The position numbers and the translations under genes are program-made. Under the pieces are notes generated by a model. It was given only the letters and a program-made list of their open reading frames with translations, made no database searches and had not been told where the DNA came from. From Pseudomonadota bacterium (lineage in GTDB: Bacteria > Chloroflexota > UBA6077 > JAJPHF01): DNA of 64,000 nucleotides. The stretch is taken from the NCBI GenBank assembly GCA_021325365.1, contig JAJPHF010000058.1:16629-80628 (forward strand), read 5' to 3'. Positions 15,491 to 24,237 of the stretch are shown here, piece after piece; position 1 is the stretch's first letter; every line of letters starts with the position of its first letter.

Positions 15491-15764
15491 ACGCGACGGA
15501 CGTATAGTGGCTCAACAGCCGCGATAACTGCTGTATGTGAGTGGTTCGCTCCGCGTCAGCTCCCCCTGCCCATACAGGGAGGGGCTGGCGGTAGTCCATT
15601 CAGCACCGCCCCTACGATTGTAACGGCTGGTGAGGGAACGGCGGGGGCGGCGGCGTGGCCGAAGCCGGCAGCCGGGGGTTGGGGGTGCGCGAGCCGGTTT
15701 GCTGGTAAGATAGGCCCATCAGTAGCCGGGGCGTTCGAGCGCGCGGAAGCCGTGGAGGTATCCA

Positions 15765-16823
15765 ATGGGAGAGATACTGGGGCTCGGCATCACCCACTAT
15801 CCGGGGCTGGCCTACAAGGGCAACTTGTCGCGGCGCATCAACCTGCTGCTGGCCGACCCGGCGCTGCCCGAGCGGCTGCGCTCGCCCGCCAACTGGCCCG
15901 CCCCCATGCGCGAGCAGTGGGCCGACGACGAGGGCGCCGCTCACTCCACGCAGCACCGCCAGGACATGATCGACCAAATGCGCCGCGCGCGGCAGGAGCT
16001 GGATGCCTTCCAGCCTGACTTCGTGGTCATCTGGGGCGACGACCAGTACGAGAACTTCCAGGAAGACTGCGTGCCGGCCTTCGCCGTGATGGCCTACGAC
16101 ACGGTGGAGATCCGTCCCTGGGAGCACGGCAGCGACCGCGGCGCGAACTCCTGGGACGAGCCGCGGGACACTACCTTCACGATCAAGGGCCACCGCGCCG
16201 GCGGCAAGTTCATCGCCGGCTCGCTGCTGCACCAGGGCTTCGACATCGCTTACGCTTACAAGCCGCTCCACGGCCCCGGCCTGGGCCACGCCCACGTGAA
16301 CTCGGTCCTGTATCTGGACTGGGACCGCCAGGGCTTCCCCCATCCCATCGTGCCGATCAGCGTGAATGCCTACGGCCGCAACCTCGTCCGCGCCCACGGG
16401 CGGCCGCAGACCCCCTCCGAGATGCAGGCGCTGGGCGACGAGCTGGACCCGCCCGGGCCGCAGCCGTGGCGCTGCTTCCAGCTCGGCGCCGCCGTGGCGC
16501 GGGCGGCGGCCCAGAGCCCCTGGCGCGTAGCGCTCGTCGCGTCGTCGAGCTGGTCCCATTCCTTCCTCGTGGCCAAGCACGCGCTCATGTACCCCGACGT
16601 GGAGACCGACAAGCGCATGTACGAGGCGCTCGTCGCGGGCGATTGGGACGTGTGGCGCAACGTGACCATCGAGCAGGCCGAGGACCGCGGCCACCACGAG
16701 CTGCTGAACTGGTTCTGCCTGGCCGGCGCGATGGCCGAGCTGGGCCGCAAGCCCGACTACGCGGTGTTCCTGGAGTCGTGGATCACGAACTCCGACAAGG
16801 TGTTCGCGGCCTTCCGGCCCTAG
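15765..16823 (+). CDS. Class III extradiol dioxygenase-like protein (LigB-type catalytic subunit)
   Basis: A 352-residue protein resembling the catalytic B subunit of class III extradiol ring-cleavage dioxygenases, which open catechol-type rings with non-haem Fe(II). Visible family features are the N-terminal GITHYPGLAYKG (His 11, likely iron ligand), DFVVIWGDDQYENFQEDCVP (about residue 84), LLHQGFDIAYAYK, HPIVPISVNAYG and VALVASSSWSHSFLVAK (about 258). It is longer than LigB itself because of insertions. The ribosome site GGAGGT lies upstream. It stands alone, without a LigA-like small subunit. The ring substrate is unknown. Confidence 0.75.
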   Translation: MGEILGLGITHYPGLAYKGNLSRRINLLLADPALPERLRSPANWPAPMREQWADDEGAAHSTQHRQDMIDQMRRARQELDAFQPDFVVIWGDDQYENFQEDCVPAFAVMAYDTVEIRPWEHGSDRGANSWDEPRDTTFTIKGHRAGGKFIAGSLLHQGFDIAYAYKPLHGPGLGHAHVNSVLYLDWDRQGFPHPIVPISVNAYGRNLVRAHGRPQTPSEMQALGDELDPPGPQPWRCFQLGAAVARAAAQSPWRVALVASSSWSHSFLVAKHALMYPDVETDKRMYEALVAGDWDVWRNVTIEQAEDRGHHELLNWFCLAGAMAELGRKPDYAVFLESWITNSDKVFAAFRP

Positions 16824-16839
16824 CCGCGCGCCCGGTCAC

Positions 16840-16874
16840 GGGCGGGTGCGGGCCAGGCTGGCCCGCACCCGCCC
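16840..16874 (+). terminator. Perfect 16-bp hairpin after dioxygenase gene
   Basis: Arms from GGGCGGGTGCGGGCCA and its exact complement enclose the loop GGC, 16 bases after the stop. It is a strong hairpin in the expected place for a terminator, with no T-run. Confidence 0.55.
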
Positions 16875-16936
16875 CGGTAACGCTATCATTGGGGGCGCCC
16901 CCGCCCCCGCTCGCGGGCCGCGGCGCGAGGAAGAGC

Positions 16937-17515
16937 ATGGTGTCCACGAGCCAGCCGCCGCTCCCGCCCGCCCCGCCGAGCGCGCCCGCCGTGCCGCTCG
17001 GCAGCCTGTTTCTCGGCTTCTTCGAGCTGGCCCTGTCTAGCTCCGGCGGCGCGCTCGCCCCGGCCCACCGCGTGCTGGTGGACAAGCGCGGCTGGCTGAC
17101 GAATCGCGAGTTCACGGAGATCCTGGCGCTCTGCCAGGTGCTTCCCGGGCCCAACGTCGTGAACCTGGCGATCTACGTCGGGGGGCGCTACCACGGCGCG
17201 GCCGGCGCCGCGGCGGCCTTCGCCGGCCTGCTGCTCGCGCCGCTGCTGGTGATCGTGCCGCTGATGGTGCTGTACGCGCAGAGCGGACAGAACGAGCTGG
17301 TGCGCGGCGCCTTTCGCGGCGTCGCGGCGGCCGCGGCCGGCCTGATGGTCGCCACGAGCCTCAAGGTCGCCCTGCCCTACCGTCACAGCCTGCGCGCGGT
17401 GCTGCTGGCGGCCCTGGCCTTCGCCGGCGTGAGCCTGCTGCACTGGCCGCTACTCGTCGTCGTGCTGGTGCTCGCCCCCTGCGGCGTCGTCGCGGCCTGG
17501 CGAGGCTGGCTGTGA
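16937..17515 (+). CDS. chrA: Chromate transporter, N-terminal half (split ChrA)
   Basis: A 192-residue membrane protein containing one CHR domain: FLGFFELALSSSGGALAPAHR near residue 25 (usual FxxxGxxxFGG region), DKRGWLTNREFTEILALCQVLPGPN near 50-74 (the family's conserved LPGP), then about four hydrophobic segments to the end. Short-chain CHR proteins occur as pairs, where two monodomain polypeptides together correspond to full-length ChrA, which exports chromate by an anion-exchange mechanism. The next gene is the partner half; its GTG start overlaps this TGA. The start is the ATG after GAGGAAGAGC. Chromate as substrate is inferred from family only. Confidence 0.8.
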   Translation: MVSTSQPPLPPAPPSAPAVPLGSLFLGFFELALSSSGGALAPAHRVLVDKRGWLTNREFTEILALCQVLPGPNVVNLAIYVGGRYHGAAGAAAAFAGLLLAPLLVIVPLMVLYAQSGQNELVRGAFRGVAAAAAGLMVATSLKVALPYRHSLRAVLLAALAFAGVSLLHWPLLVVVLVLAPCGVVAAWRGWL

Positions 17516-18048
17516 GCGACTGGCTGCTGCGTATCCTGGCGGACCTGGTGGTCATCCTGGCGCCGCTGTCGCTCGTCTCGATCGGCGGCGCCAACACGAT
17601 CCTGCCCGAGGTACACCGGCAGGTGGTGAGCGTGCGGGGCTGGATGACCGACGCGCAGTTTGCGGACCTGTTCGCGCTCGCCCGCGCCGCGCCGGGGCCG
17701 AACGTGCTGCTGTACAGCCTGGTCGGCTGGAAGGTGGGGGGCGTGCTCGGGGCGCTCGTCGCCACGCTGGCGATGTCCGGCCCCTCGTCGCTGCTCGCCT
17801 TCGCCAGCCTGCACGCCTGGCGGCGGTTCTACGACGCGCCCTGGCGCCGGCCCGTGCAGGCCGGCGTGGCGCCAGTGGCGGTGGGGCTGATGTTCGCCAG
17901 CGCTTACACGCTCGTCGGCGCGGCCGACACCACCGTCGTGGCGTATGCCGTCACGGCAGCCGCCGCGGCGCTCACCCTCTGGACGCGGGCACACCCGCTC
18001 GCGCTGTTGCTCGCGGCCGCGGCGGTGGCGCTCACCGGCTGGCTCTGA
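17512..18048 (+). CDS. chrA: Chromate transporter, C-terminal half (split ChrA)
   Basis: The second monodomain CHR protein, 178 residues. It has LAPLSLVSIGGANTILPEVHRQVV near residue 17 (GG-containing first helix), RGWMTDAQFADLFALARAAPGPN near 42-64 (the APGPN version of the family motif) and about four further hydrophobic helices. It overlaps the upstream half by four bases (GTGA), so the halves are co-translated in equal amounts. A ChrB-like regulator gene lies 19.6 kb away rather than adjacent. A dispersed hairpin repeat starts 40 bases after the stop. Confidence 0.8.
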   Translation: MSDWLLRILADLVVILAPLSLVSIGGANTILPEVHRQVVSVRGWMTDAQFADLFALARAAPGPNVLLYSLVGWKVGGVLGALVATLAMSGPSSLLAFASLHAWRRFYDAPWRRPVQAGVAPVAVGLMFASAYTLVGAADTTVVAYAVTAAAAALTLWTRAHPLALLLAAAAVALTGWL

Positions 18049-18086
18049 TATCCGATCCGGCCCTGGGGGTTCGCCGACGGAGGCGG

Positions 18087-18155
18087 GCCCTCACCCCGCC
18101 CCTCTCCCAGAGGGAGAGGGAGTAAGGGAACGCCACCCCCGGATTCGGTATCAGG
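18087..18155. repeat. Dispersed CCCTCACC / GAGGGAGAGGG hairpin repeat
   Basis: One unit of the genome's most frequent intergenic repeat: a CCCTCACCCC leader, then CCTCTCCCAGAGGGAGAGGG (near-perfect hairpin), then a tail GGGAACGCC and CCGGATTCGGTATC. The same tail is at about 51.98-52.0 kb. It separates the convergent chrA and DoxX genes and reaches the DoxX stop codon. Confidence 0.65.
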
Positions 18156-19227
18156 AGCCGACCAGCGGCGCGGCCACCCGTTCCCCTGGAGGCGCGACGA
18201 CGTCGGTCGCCTCGGCGCCGGTCAGGGCGCGCGGCAGGTAACGGCGCAGCACGCCATCCAGCCCGAGAGCCAGGCCGGCGCCTGTCAGGAAGAACAACAG
18301 CTCGCAGACGAACCACCACGTATCGAAGTAGTATGACTCCAGATTGCCCCAACCCTTGAGCAGGTGGAAGTTCCAGCTCATCCACATAGCGATCAGCGCG
18401 CCCGCCCGCGTGCCGAGCCCGAGGAGCAGCAGGATGCCCGCGGCCAGCTCCCCGGCGACGATCAACGGGCCGAACAGACGGTAGTGGTCGGCCACGAGCT
18501 GGAACCAGGCGGCCGTGAGCGGGTCGCGCCCCCCCAGCTTAGCGTAGTTCTCGAACGAGCCGAGCACGAACTGCGGATTGGTAGCCGTGTCGCGCATGAT
18601 GAGCCCGGTCGCGCCCACTAGCCAGGAGAAGCCCAGCCCGATACGCAGCAGCGCCAGGTAGCTGAGTGGCGCGGCGAAGCCCGACACGCCGAGCCCGCGG
18701 AGGGGACCCACGGCGTGCAGCTCGGCGAGCGGGAAGCGCCGGGGCGATCCCACGAGCCAGGCCGGCGCGCGGCCCAGCAGCCGGCTGTCCAGGCCCCAGA
18801 CGACCCCGGGCACCGCCAGGAGCACGACGATCTCCATGAAGAGGTAGGAGCGCGGCAGGTTCGATGGGCTCATCACGCCGCCCGCCAGCCAGTAGCCCAG
18901 GCCGAGGAGCAGCGCCGCCGCGGCGGCCAGGCGCGTACCTAGCCCGAGCACCAGCAGCAGGCCCACGAGAGCGTTGGCGAGCGTGACCAGCACCGCAAAG
19001 ACGCCGGCGTTGGGGAGCACCACTCCCTGGAGAAACGCCCGGAAGACCGGGTCGGGGAACGGCGTGCGGAGCAGGCCGTCGACGTAGCGGCTGAGCCCGG
19101 CGCCATCGCGCAGCCAGCCCTGCGCGACGCTATTCGCCGCGTAGAGCAGGAACCCGAGCCCTACCGTGATGCGAAGAATCGCGAAGTACTCCAGTGGAAT
19201 CCGCAAGCCCTGGTTGAGCCACCGCAT
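18151..19227 (-). CDS. Double DoxX-family membrane protein
   Basis: A 358-residue integral membrane protein made of two tandem DoxX-like units. The first (about 10-140) has FAILRITVGLGFLLYAAN and LGLGTRLAAAAALLLGLGYW. The second (about 190-335) has LALLRIGLGFSWLVGA, ELAAGILLLLGLGTRAGALIAMWMSWNFHL and YYFDTWWFVCELLFFLTGAGLALGLD. The DoxX fold includes the small subunit of thiosulfate:quinone oxidoreductase, as well as many redox-associated membrane proteins of unknown role. The frame is open upstream, but the ATG behind GGAGAGG fits the first helix. The gene stands alone, so the function is open. Confidence 0.75.
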   Translation of the reverse strand: MRWLNQGLRIPLEYFAILRITVGLGFLLYAANSVAQGWLRDGAGLSRYVDGLLRTPFPDPVFRAFLQGVVLPNAGVFAVLVTLANALVGLLLVLGLGTRLAAAAALLLGLGYWLAGGVMSPSNLPRSYLFMEIVVLLAVPGVVWGLDSRLLGRAPAWLVGSPRRFPLAELHAVGPLRGLGVSGFAAPLSYLALLRIGLGFSWLVGATGLIMRDTATNPQFVLGSFENYAKLGGRDPLTAAWFQLVADHYRLFGPLIVAGELAAGILLLLGLGTRAGALIAMWMSWNFHLLKGWGNLESYYFDTWWFVCELLFFLTGAGLALGLDGVLRRYLPRALTGAEATDVVAPPGERVAAPLVGS

Positions 19228-19410
19228 GACCGCCTCTCCACCCCCGTTTGCATCCGACTCGCGCCCAGACACCAGGCCCGGCGTCGACGCCCGCGACGTC
19301 AGCGGCGGGCGTCGCCACGTCGGCATCTGGCGCGCTCCAACACCCTATACGCGGCGAGGATACGAGCGGCGGCCGCGGATTCGCGCTACACTGGGAGCCC
19401 GGAGGGCGCC

Positions 19411-20532
19411 ATGAAAGTGTCGCTGTTCAACCTGATGCCCCACCCGCCGCTGCGGGCGCTGCCCACCCGCTGGCCGACGCCCCACGCGCTGTGTGACCCT
19501 GAGCAGGCCGTGTGCCAGCTCGCGGCCTACCTCGACCAGTTCGCGCTCGCCGACGAGCTAGGCTTCGACTGGGTAGCCTGCGCCGAGCACCACTTCTCGG
19601 CGAACAGCCTCTCGCCCAACCCGAGCGTGGTCGCGGGCGCGCTCAGCCAGCGAGTGCGCCGCGCCCGCATCGCCATCCTCGGCGCGCTGCTGCCGATCAA
19701 CAACCCCGTCCGCGTCGCCGAGGAGTTCGCGATGGTGGACGCCTTCAGCGGTGGGCGCCTCGTCGCCGGGCTGCTGCGCGGCGCCCCGTACGAGTACGCC
19801 GTCTACAGCGTCGCGCCCGCCGAGTCGCGCGGCCGCTACGAGGAAGCCTGGGAGCTGGTCCTGCGGGCCTGGACGGAGCCCCAGCCCTTCGGCTGGGAGG
19901 GCGAGCACTATCAGTTCCGGACCGTCTCGATCTGGCCGCGGCCGGTGCAGCAGCCGCACCCGCCGATCTTCGTTTCCGGCTCCAGCCGCGACTCGGCGGC
20001 GTTTGCCGCCCGCAAGCGCGTGGGCGTAGGGCTGGCGTTTACGAACGTGCCGATGGCGGCCGACGCGGCGCGCTTCTACCGCGAGACGGCGGCCGCCGCC
20101 GGCTGGGAGCCCACGCCCGACCACGTCGTCTACCAGGCGCCGATCTACGTGGCCGACAGCGACGAGCGGGCGCATGCCGAGATCGCGCCCCACCTGGCGT
20201 ACACGGCCGCGCTCATGGCGCCCACCCTCCAGGTGACGCGGCTCGCGGCCGGCAGCGGCTTCTTCGGCGCCCGCGACGCGCAGATCAACGCCCGCTTCCA
20301 GACGCAGGTCGCGCGCGAGCAGCAGCACTCGCTGGCCGAGCGCATCGCCGTCGGGCAGCTCTTCTGCGGCGGCCCGGACAGCGTGGTAGCGCAGCTCCAG
20401 CGCCTGCGCGCGGAAGTGGGCGCGGGCGTGGTCAACCTCATCTTCCAGATCGGCTCGCTCCCGCCCGCGGCCACCACCCGCTCCATCCAGCTCTTCGCGA
20501 AGGAAGTGCTGCCCCGCATCCGCGACCTCTAG
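19411..20532 (+). CDS. LLM-class flavin-dependent oxidoreductase (bacterial luciferase-like)
   Basis: A 373-residue TIM-barrel protein of the luciferase-like monooxygenase family. It has ADELGFDWVACAEHHFS (about residues 50-66), RIAILGALLPINNPVRVAEEFAMVDAFSGGRL (about 88-120), the later HPPIFVSGSSRDSAAFAARK and GGPDSVVAQLQRLRAEVG near 318. Such enzymes use FMNH2 or F420 to oxidise diverse small substrates; the cofactor cannot be decided here. Start is ATG behind GGAGGGCGCC. It is followed by a CCCTA-rich repeat and a convergent HbpS gene. Confidence 0.85.
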   Translation: MKVSLFNLMPHPPLRALPTRWPTPHALCDPEQAVCQLAAYLDQFALADELGFDWVACAEHHFSANSLSPNPSVVAGALSQRVRRARIAILGALLPINNPVRVAEEFAMVDAFSGGRLVAGLLRGAPYEYAVYSVAPAESRGRYEEAWELVLRAWTEPQPFGWEGEHYQFRTVSIWPRPVQQPHPPIFVSGSSRDSAAFAARKRVGVGLAFTNVPMAADAARFYRETAAAAGWEPTPDHVVYQAPIYVADSDERAHAEIAPHLAYTAALMAPTLQVTRLAAGSGFFGARDAQINARFQTQVAREQQHSLAERIAVGQLFCGGPDSVVAQLQRLRAEVGAGVVNLIFQIGSLPPAATTRSIQLFAKEVLPRIRDL

Positions 20533-20604
20533 GGAATAGGGGTTAGGGCGATCCGCCATTCCCTATCCCCTACTCCCTATTCCCTACTCCCTATCCCCTA
20601 CTCC
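20533..20604. repeat. CCCTA-type tandem repeat
   Basis: Six near-copies of (T/A)(T/C)CCCTA(T/C)(T/C)CCCTAC in tandem after an inverted GGGAATAGGGGTTAGGG segment, filling the gap between convergent genes. A similar tract, partly inverted, lies at 47.1-47.26 kb. Confidence 0.6.
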
Positions 20605-21543
20605 CTAGCTCCCCGCAAGCGCCGACTGAGCAATCGCCGCATCAAGGTCGCTGCTGCCGCTGCCGCAGACGCCGATGCCGCCAACTACCCAGCCGTCGCG
20701 CGCGATCGGGAGCCCGCCGGGCACCGTCGCCAGCTTGTGCCGCGTCAGCGCCTGCACCTGCGCGAGCTGCGCGTCGCCGAAGCGCTGCGCGACGTCGGCG
20801 GTCGGGCACTGGAAGCTGAGCGCGGTGCGCGCCAGCGCCTCCGCCAGGTCGGGCCAGAGCAGGCCCGCGCCGTCCATGCGGTCCTGCTGCACCAGGCGGC
20901 CCAGCTCGTCCACCACCGCCACGCCGACGCGGACGCCGCGCGTCGCGGCCGCCGCAAGCGCCTGGTCGGCGTAGCGGCGCGCGACCGCGAGGGTGCGCGG
21001 CCGGTCGTCAGGCGCCACCGTCACGCGCCGCCCCACCAGGCGCTCCACCTCCGGGTGCTGGTTCTGGTAGGGAATGCCGAGCGCCACGGCGATGATCAAG
21101 TCCTCGGCGTTCACGGGCGCCCCATTCAGCGTGAGGGCGCTCGCGTCCAGCCCGGGAATCTCCGTCCACGGCCCCAGCCCGCCGCCGGTCGAGACGGCGC
21201 CCACCACCTGGCCGTCCCGCTCGATCGGCATGGCGCCCGGCCCGGCGAAGATCTCGTCGCGCATCAGCCGCTGGAAGGCCGAGAACCCGGTCGCGTTGCG
21301 GTGCCAGTTGGTTGCGCGGCGGGCGCTCGGCTCTTGCTGGATGGCCGCGACGTACGCCTTCGCGCGGGAGATCCAGACCGACGACCCGACCGCGCCCTCC
21401 ATCACCGAGACGGTCACCACGTTGCCGCCCGCGTCCATCACCACGAACGCCCCGGCCTGGTACAGCTTCCGCGCCTTGGCCACCGCGCGGTCGACGATCG
21501 CCCGCGCCTCGGCCAGCGTCAGGTATGGTTGCCCGTCACGCAT
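20605..21543 (-). CDS. Tandem-domain HbpS/GlcG-like haem-binding family protein
   Basis: A 312-residue protein with two GlcG/HbpS-type (DUF336) domains in tandem. The first (about 5-150) begins LTLAEARAIVDRAVAKARKL, with VVMDAGGNVVTVSVMEGAVGSS and a GAVSTGGGLG end. The second (about 178-310) has ALAAAATRGVRVGVAVVDEL, DRMDGAGLLWPDLAEALART and a GGIGVCGSGSSDLDAAIAQ end. Most family members are a single ~140-residue domain, as in the gene at 35.8-36.3 kb. Known members bind haem or corrinoids, or accompany glycolate-type catabolic operons. The start is the ATG behind AAGGAGGACGCG. No partner gene is adjacent. Confidence 0.75.
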   Translation of the reverse strand: MRDGQPYLTLAEARAIVDRAVAKARKLYQAGAFVVMDAGGNVVTVSVMEGAVGSSVWISRAKAYVAAIQQEPSARRATNWHRNATGFSAFQRLMRDEIFAGPGAMPIERDGQVVGAVSTGGGLGPWTEIPGLDASALTLNGAPVNAEDLIIAVALGIPYQNQHPEVERLVGRRVTVAPDDRPRTLAVARRYADQALAAAATRGVRVGVAVVDELGRLVQQDRMDGAGLLWPDLAEALARTALSFQCPTADVAQRFGDAQLAQVQALTRHKLATVPGGLPIARDGWVVGGIGVCGSGSSDLDAAIAQSALAGS

Positions 21544-22555
21544 CGCGTCCTCCTTCGTTCGCACGGTGCACTTCGCCGCGCGCCGCATCGCCATCGTCCG
21601 CTCGCAGTTATACCGCGGTCGCCACGTCCAGCCGACCGCCTTGTACGGGACTGGGTAGCGATGCGCTCGCTTGCGCCGGCCGACTCGCAGATGGGTGCGC
21701 CAATTTATCCGAGGAACGATCAAACGGTCCTCCTCTCAGGCGATTTGGCAGGCCGGGCGCGGGTCTGCGCGTGCTGGTCGGGCGCGGAAGATCGCATCGT
21801 TTGCCCCGTACGATACTCCCTGCCTGTCCTGCCGCGGGCCGGGCCGGCGGGGGCATGCCCCGGCATGGGCGCGGGCGGCGGGCGCGGGGGAGGCGTGTAC
21901 GGCGTACGATAGGCGACCACGTCGCGCCGGACGGCGGGCGCTCTCCCGCGCGCCTCGCGGCCGGATATCAGAGCCGGGCCGGCGGTTGGGCTAGCGGGGC
22001 CGGACCTCACCCCCCTGCCCCGCTCTCGCGTAGGAGAGGGGGAGGGACGAGGGACCGCCCTCACCCCCGCCCTCTCCCAGAGGGAGAGGGGGAGGACGAT
22101 TGCCCTCACCCCCGCCCTCTCCCAGAGGGAGAGGGAGTCCGGGAACGCCCGCGCCGGATTCGACGTGACGCCCGGCCGGGTGGCGACCGGCAGGGCGCTG
22201 CTTGCCGCGCCCCTCCACAGTACCGGGTTGGCGGGCGGCAATCGTCCGGCTCAGGCGGCGGGAGCGCGGCGCGCGGGGCCAGACTATTGGTGGCCCCGTA
22301 CGGTGGTGGCCCCGTACGGGGGGCGCGACGGTAGTCGGTCATCTCACCTGCTCCCACGCGCACGTGGTGGTACGGTACGGGGGGCGCCCTCGGTCGTGGC
22401 AGGGCGCCCAGCGCGGGGCGTGCGCTATACTAGGCGCCTAATAGAGCGGCGCGCGGGCCAGGCGCACGGCCGAGCAGGACGAGGAGCGAGTTACGGCGGC
22501 CGGGTAGATCGAGGAGCAGGTCACAGCGGCAGCGCGGACCAAGGAGAGGACCACG
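21544..22555. repeat. Long repeat-filled intergenic region
   Basis: About 1 kb without a supported gene. From 22005 to 22165 it holds three successive units of the CCCTCACCC...CTCTCCCAGAGGGAGAGGG hairpin repeat, ending in the GGGAACGCC...CCGGATTCG tail. At 22291-22303 and 22307-22319 TGGCCCCGTACGG is directly repeated. A TATACT sequence at 22426-22431 lies about 125 bases before the Rieske oxygenase start and could be its -10 box. Chance frames here have no family-like content. Confidence 0.6.
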
Positions 22556-23725
22556 ATGGTAGCGATCGAGCCGACTAGGGCGCGCGAGCGCCGCACCCCG
22601 GATCACGCCGACTTCGCCCGCACGGGGCCCGATACCCAGGCCGGCCGCTACCTGCGGCTGTACTGGCAGCCGGTCATGAAGAGCGCCGACCTGGAGCCCG
22701 GGCACGCGAAGCCAATCAAGATCATGAGCGAGGACTTCACGCTGTACCGGGGCGAGGACGGCGCCCCGCACGTGGTGGCGTTCCGCTGCGCGCACCGGGG
22801 GACGCAGCTCTCGACCGGCTGGGTGGAGGGCGACTGCCTCCGCTGCTTCTACCACGGCTGGAAGTACGACAGCACCGGCCAGTGTGTCGAGATGCCCGCC
22901 GAGGATCCGTCCTTCCCGCCCAAGGTGAAGATTCGCGCCTACCCAACCGAGGAGTACCTGGGCCTTATCTGGGCGTATCTGGGCGAGGGCGAGGCGCCGC
23001 CGCTGCGCCGCTTCCCGCAGCTCGAACAGGAGCGCCCGAGCGAGGGCGTGATCCGCCAGACCCTTGGCGGCAACGTGCTGCCCTTCAACTACGTGAACAA
23101 CCTGGAGAACGACCCTGCCCACGTGCCGTTCGTCCACCGCTCGACGGCCTTCTTCCAGGACGTGCCGCAGGTGGAGAGCGAGGAGACGGAGTACGGTTCG
23201 CGCGAATCCGTGATGACGGATTCGCGCGGCTTCATCGGCTACGTCCACCGCATCATGCCGAACACCCGCCTGTTCACGATTCCCGTGCCCGACGGCGGCT
23301 GGGCGGAGTTCTTCCTGTGGCTCGTGCCCGTGGACGACGAGCACCACATGGGCTTCGGCGTGCTGATGAACCACCTGACGCCCGAGGCGCAGGCGAAGTT
23401 CCGCGAGCGCGGCGCCGGCAAGCGCTGGCTGCCGCGCAACGCCGCGCAGCTGGAGGAGACGGCAGCGGCGGTGCTGCGCGGCGACCTGCGCATCGACGAC
23501 GTGGAGGACAAGAGCACCATCGAGCTGGTGCAGGACATGGTGTCGCAGTGGGGGCAGGGGACGATCCGCGACCGCGAGCACGAGCGGCTGGGCCGCTCGG
23601 ATCGGGGCGTGATCCTGCTGCGCGGCCTGTGGGAGCGTGAGCTACGCGCCCTCGCCGAGGGCCGCCCGCTGAAGGAATGGACCATCCCGGAACGCATGGA
23701 GCTTTCGCCGACGTACCATGGCTAG
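22556..23725 (+). CDS. Rieske aromatic ring-hydroxylating oxygenase, alpha-type subunit
   Basis: A 389-residue oxygenase. The Rieske 2Fe-2S site is C78-x-H80 and C97-x2-H100 (CAHRG and CFYHGW). The mononuclear iron site is seen at NLENDPAHVPFVH, giving D186 and the likely ligands H189 and H194. The C-terminal catalytic domain is of the phthalate/vanillate-type oxygenase group, which demethylates or hydroxylates aromatics with electrons from a reductase. No reductase or ferredoxin gene is adjacent; two stand-alone Rieske ferredoxin genes lie 12-16 kb away. The ATG follows AAGGAGAGGACCACG. The substrate is unknown. Confidence 0.85.
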   Translation: MVAIEPTRARERRTPDHADFARTGPDTQAGRYLRLYWQPVMKSADLEPGHAKPIKIMSEDFTLYRGEDGAPHVVAFRCAHRGTQLSTGWVEGDCLRCFYHGWKYDSTGQCVEMPAEDPSFPPKVKIRAYPTEEYLGLIWAYLGEGEAPPLRRFPQLEQERPSEGVIRQTLGGNVLPFNYVNNLENDPAHVPFVHRSTAFFQDVPQVESEETEYGSRESVMTDSRGFIGYVHRIMPNTRLFTIPVPDGGWAEFFLWLVPVDDEHHMGFGVLMNHLTPEAQAKFRERGAGKRWLPRNAAQLEETAAAVLRGDLRIDDVEDKSTIELVQDMVSQWGQGTIRDREHERLGRSDRGVILLRGLWERELRALAEGRPLKEWTIPERMELSPTYHG

Positions 23726-23826
23726 CGTGTTGCGGCAGCGCCAGTCTCCCCGGGATCGTCGCGCGGCGCCACGAGGCGGACGGTAAATTCGCCGTGTAGA
23801 GTAGCGTCGGCAGCAACAGGGGACGC

Positions 23827-24084
23827 ATGCAGCCCATTGAAGAGCAATATATTGACGCGGCGGTGCGGCACGCGCACATTCAGTGGATACCCGACGACGA
23901 GTGCTACTGGGCGAGTACGATGCGGCCCGCGTGCGGTAGCATCGCCGGTGAGTCCCCGACGCACTGTCAAGAGCGCCTCCGGGAGTTTCTCCGTGGCTGG
24001 ATACGTCAAGCGCTCGAAAACGGCTGGCGAATCCCACCAATAGACGGGATATCACTTCACCCCGAGCGCCGGGACGGCGCCTGA
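23827..24084 (+). CDS. Orphan HicB-like antitoxin-family protein
   Basis: An 85-residue protein matching the small HicB-like pattern: YIDAAVRHAHIQWIPDDECY (first strands), then SPTHCQERLREFLRGWIRQALENGWRIPPIDGI, the helix plus the LPIPPI-type turn of these proteins. HicB proteins usually neutralise the HicA mRNA interferase. No hicA-like gene is next to it, so it is a solitary member or relic, or serves another purpose. Ribosome-site match is modest (AGGGGAC). Assignment is by pattern recall. Confidence 0.55.
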   Translation: MQPIEEQYIDAAVRHAHIQWIPDDECYWASTMRPACGSIAGESPTHCQERLREFLRGWIRQALENGWRIPPIDGISLHPERRDGA

Positions 24085-24237
24085 TAGGTTGGGTAGCCCG
24101 TGGCCTTTTGGGGCAACAGCGGATTTCGGGCAAAGCGGCGCGCTGTATCGCACGGCCGACCGGCCCGGCCAGTGCCAATGCAGCCGGCCGCCGCAAGCGG
24201 CATTTGATGCGGGCGATCCCACCGAGGGGGCCTGAGA

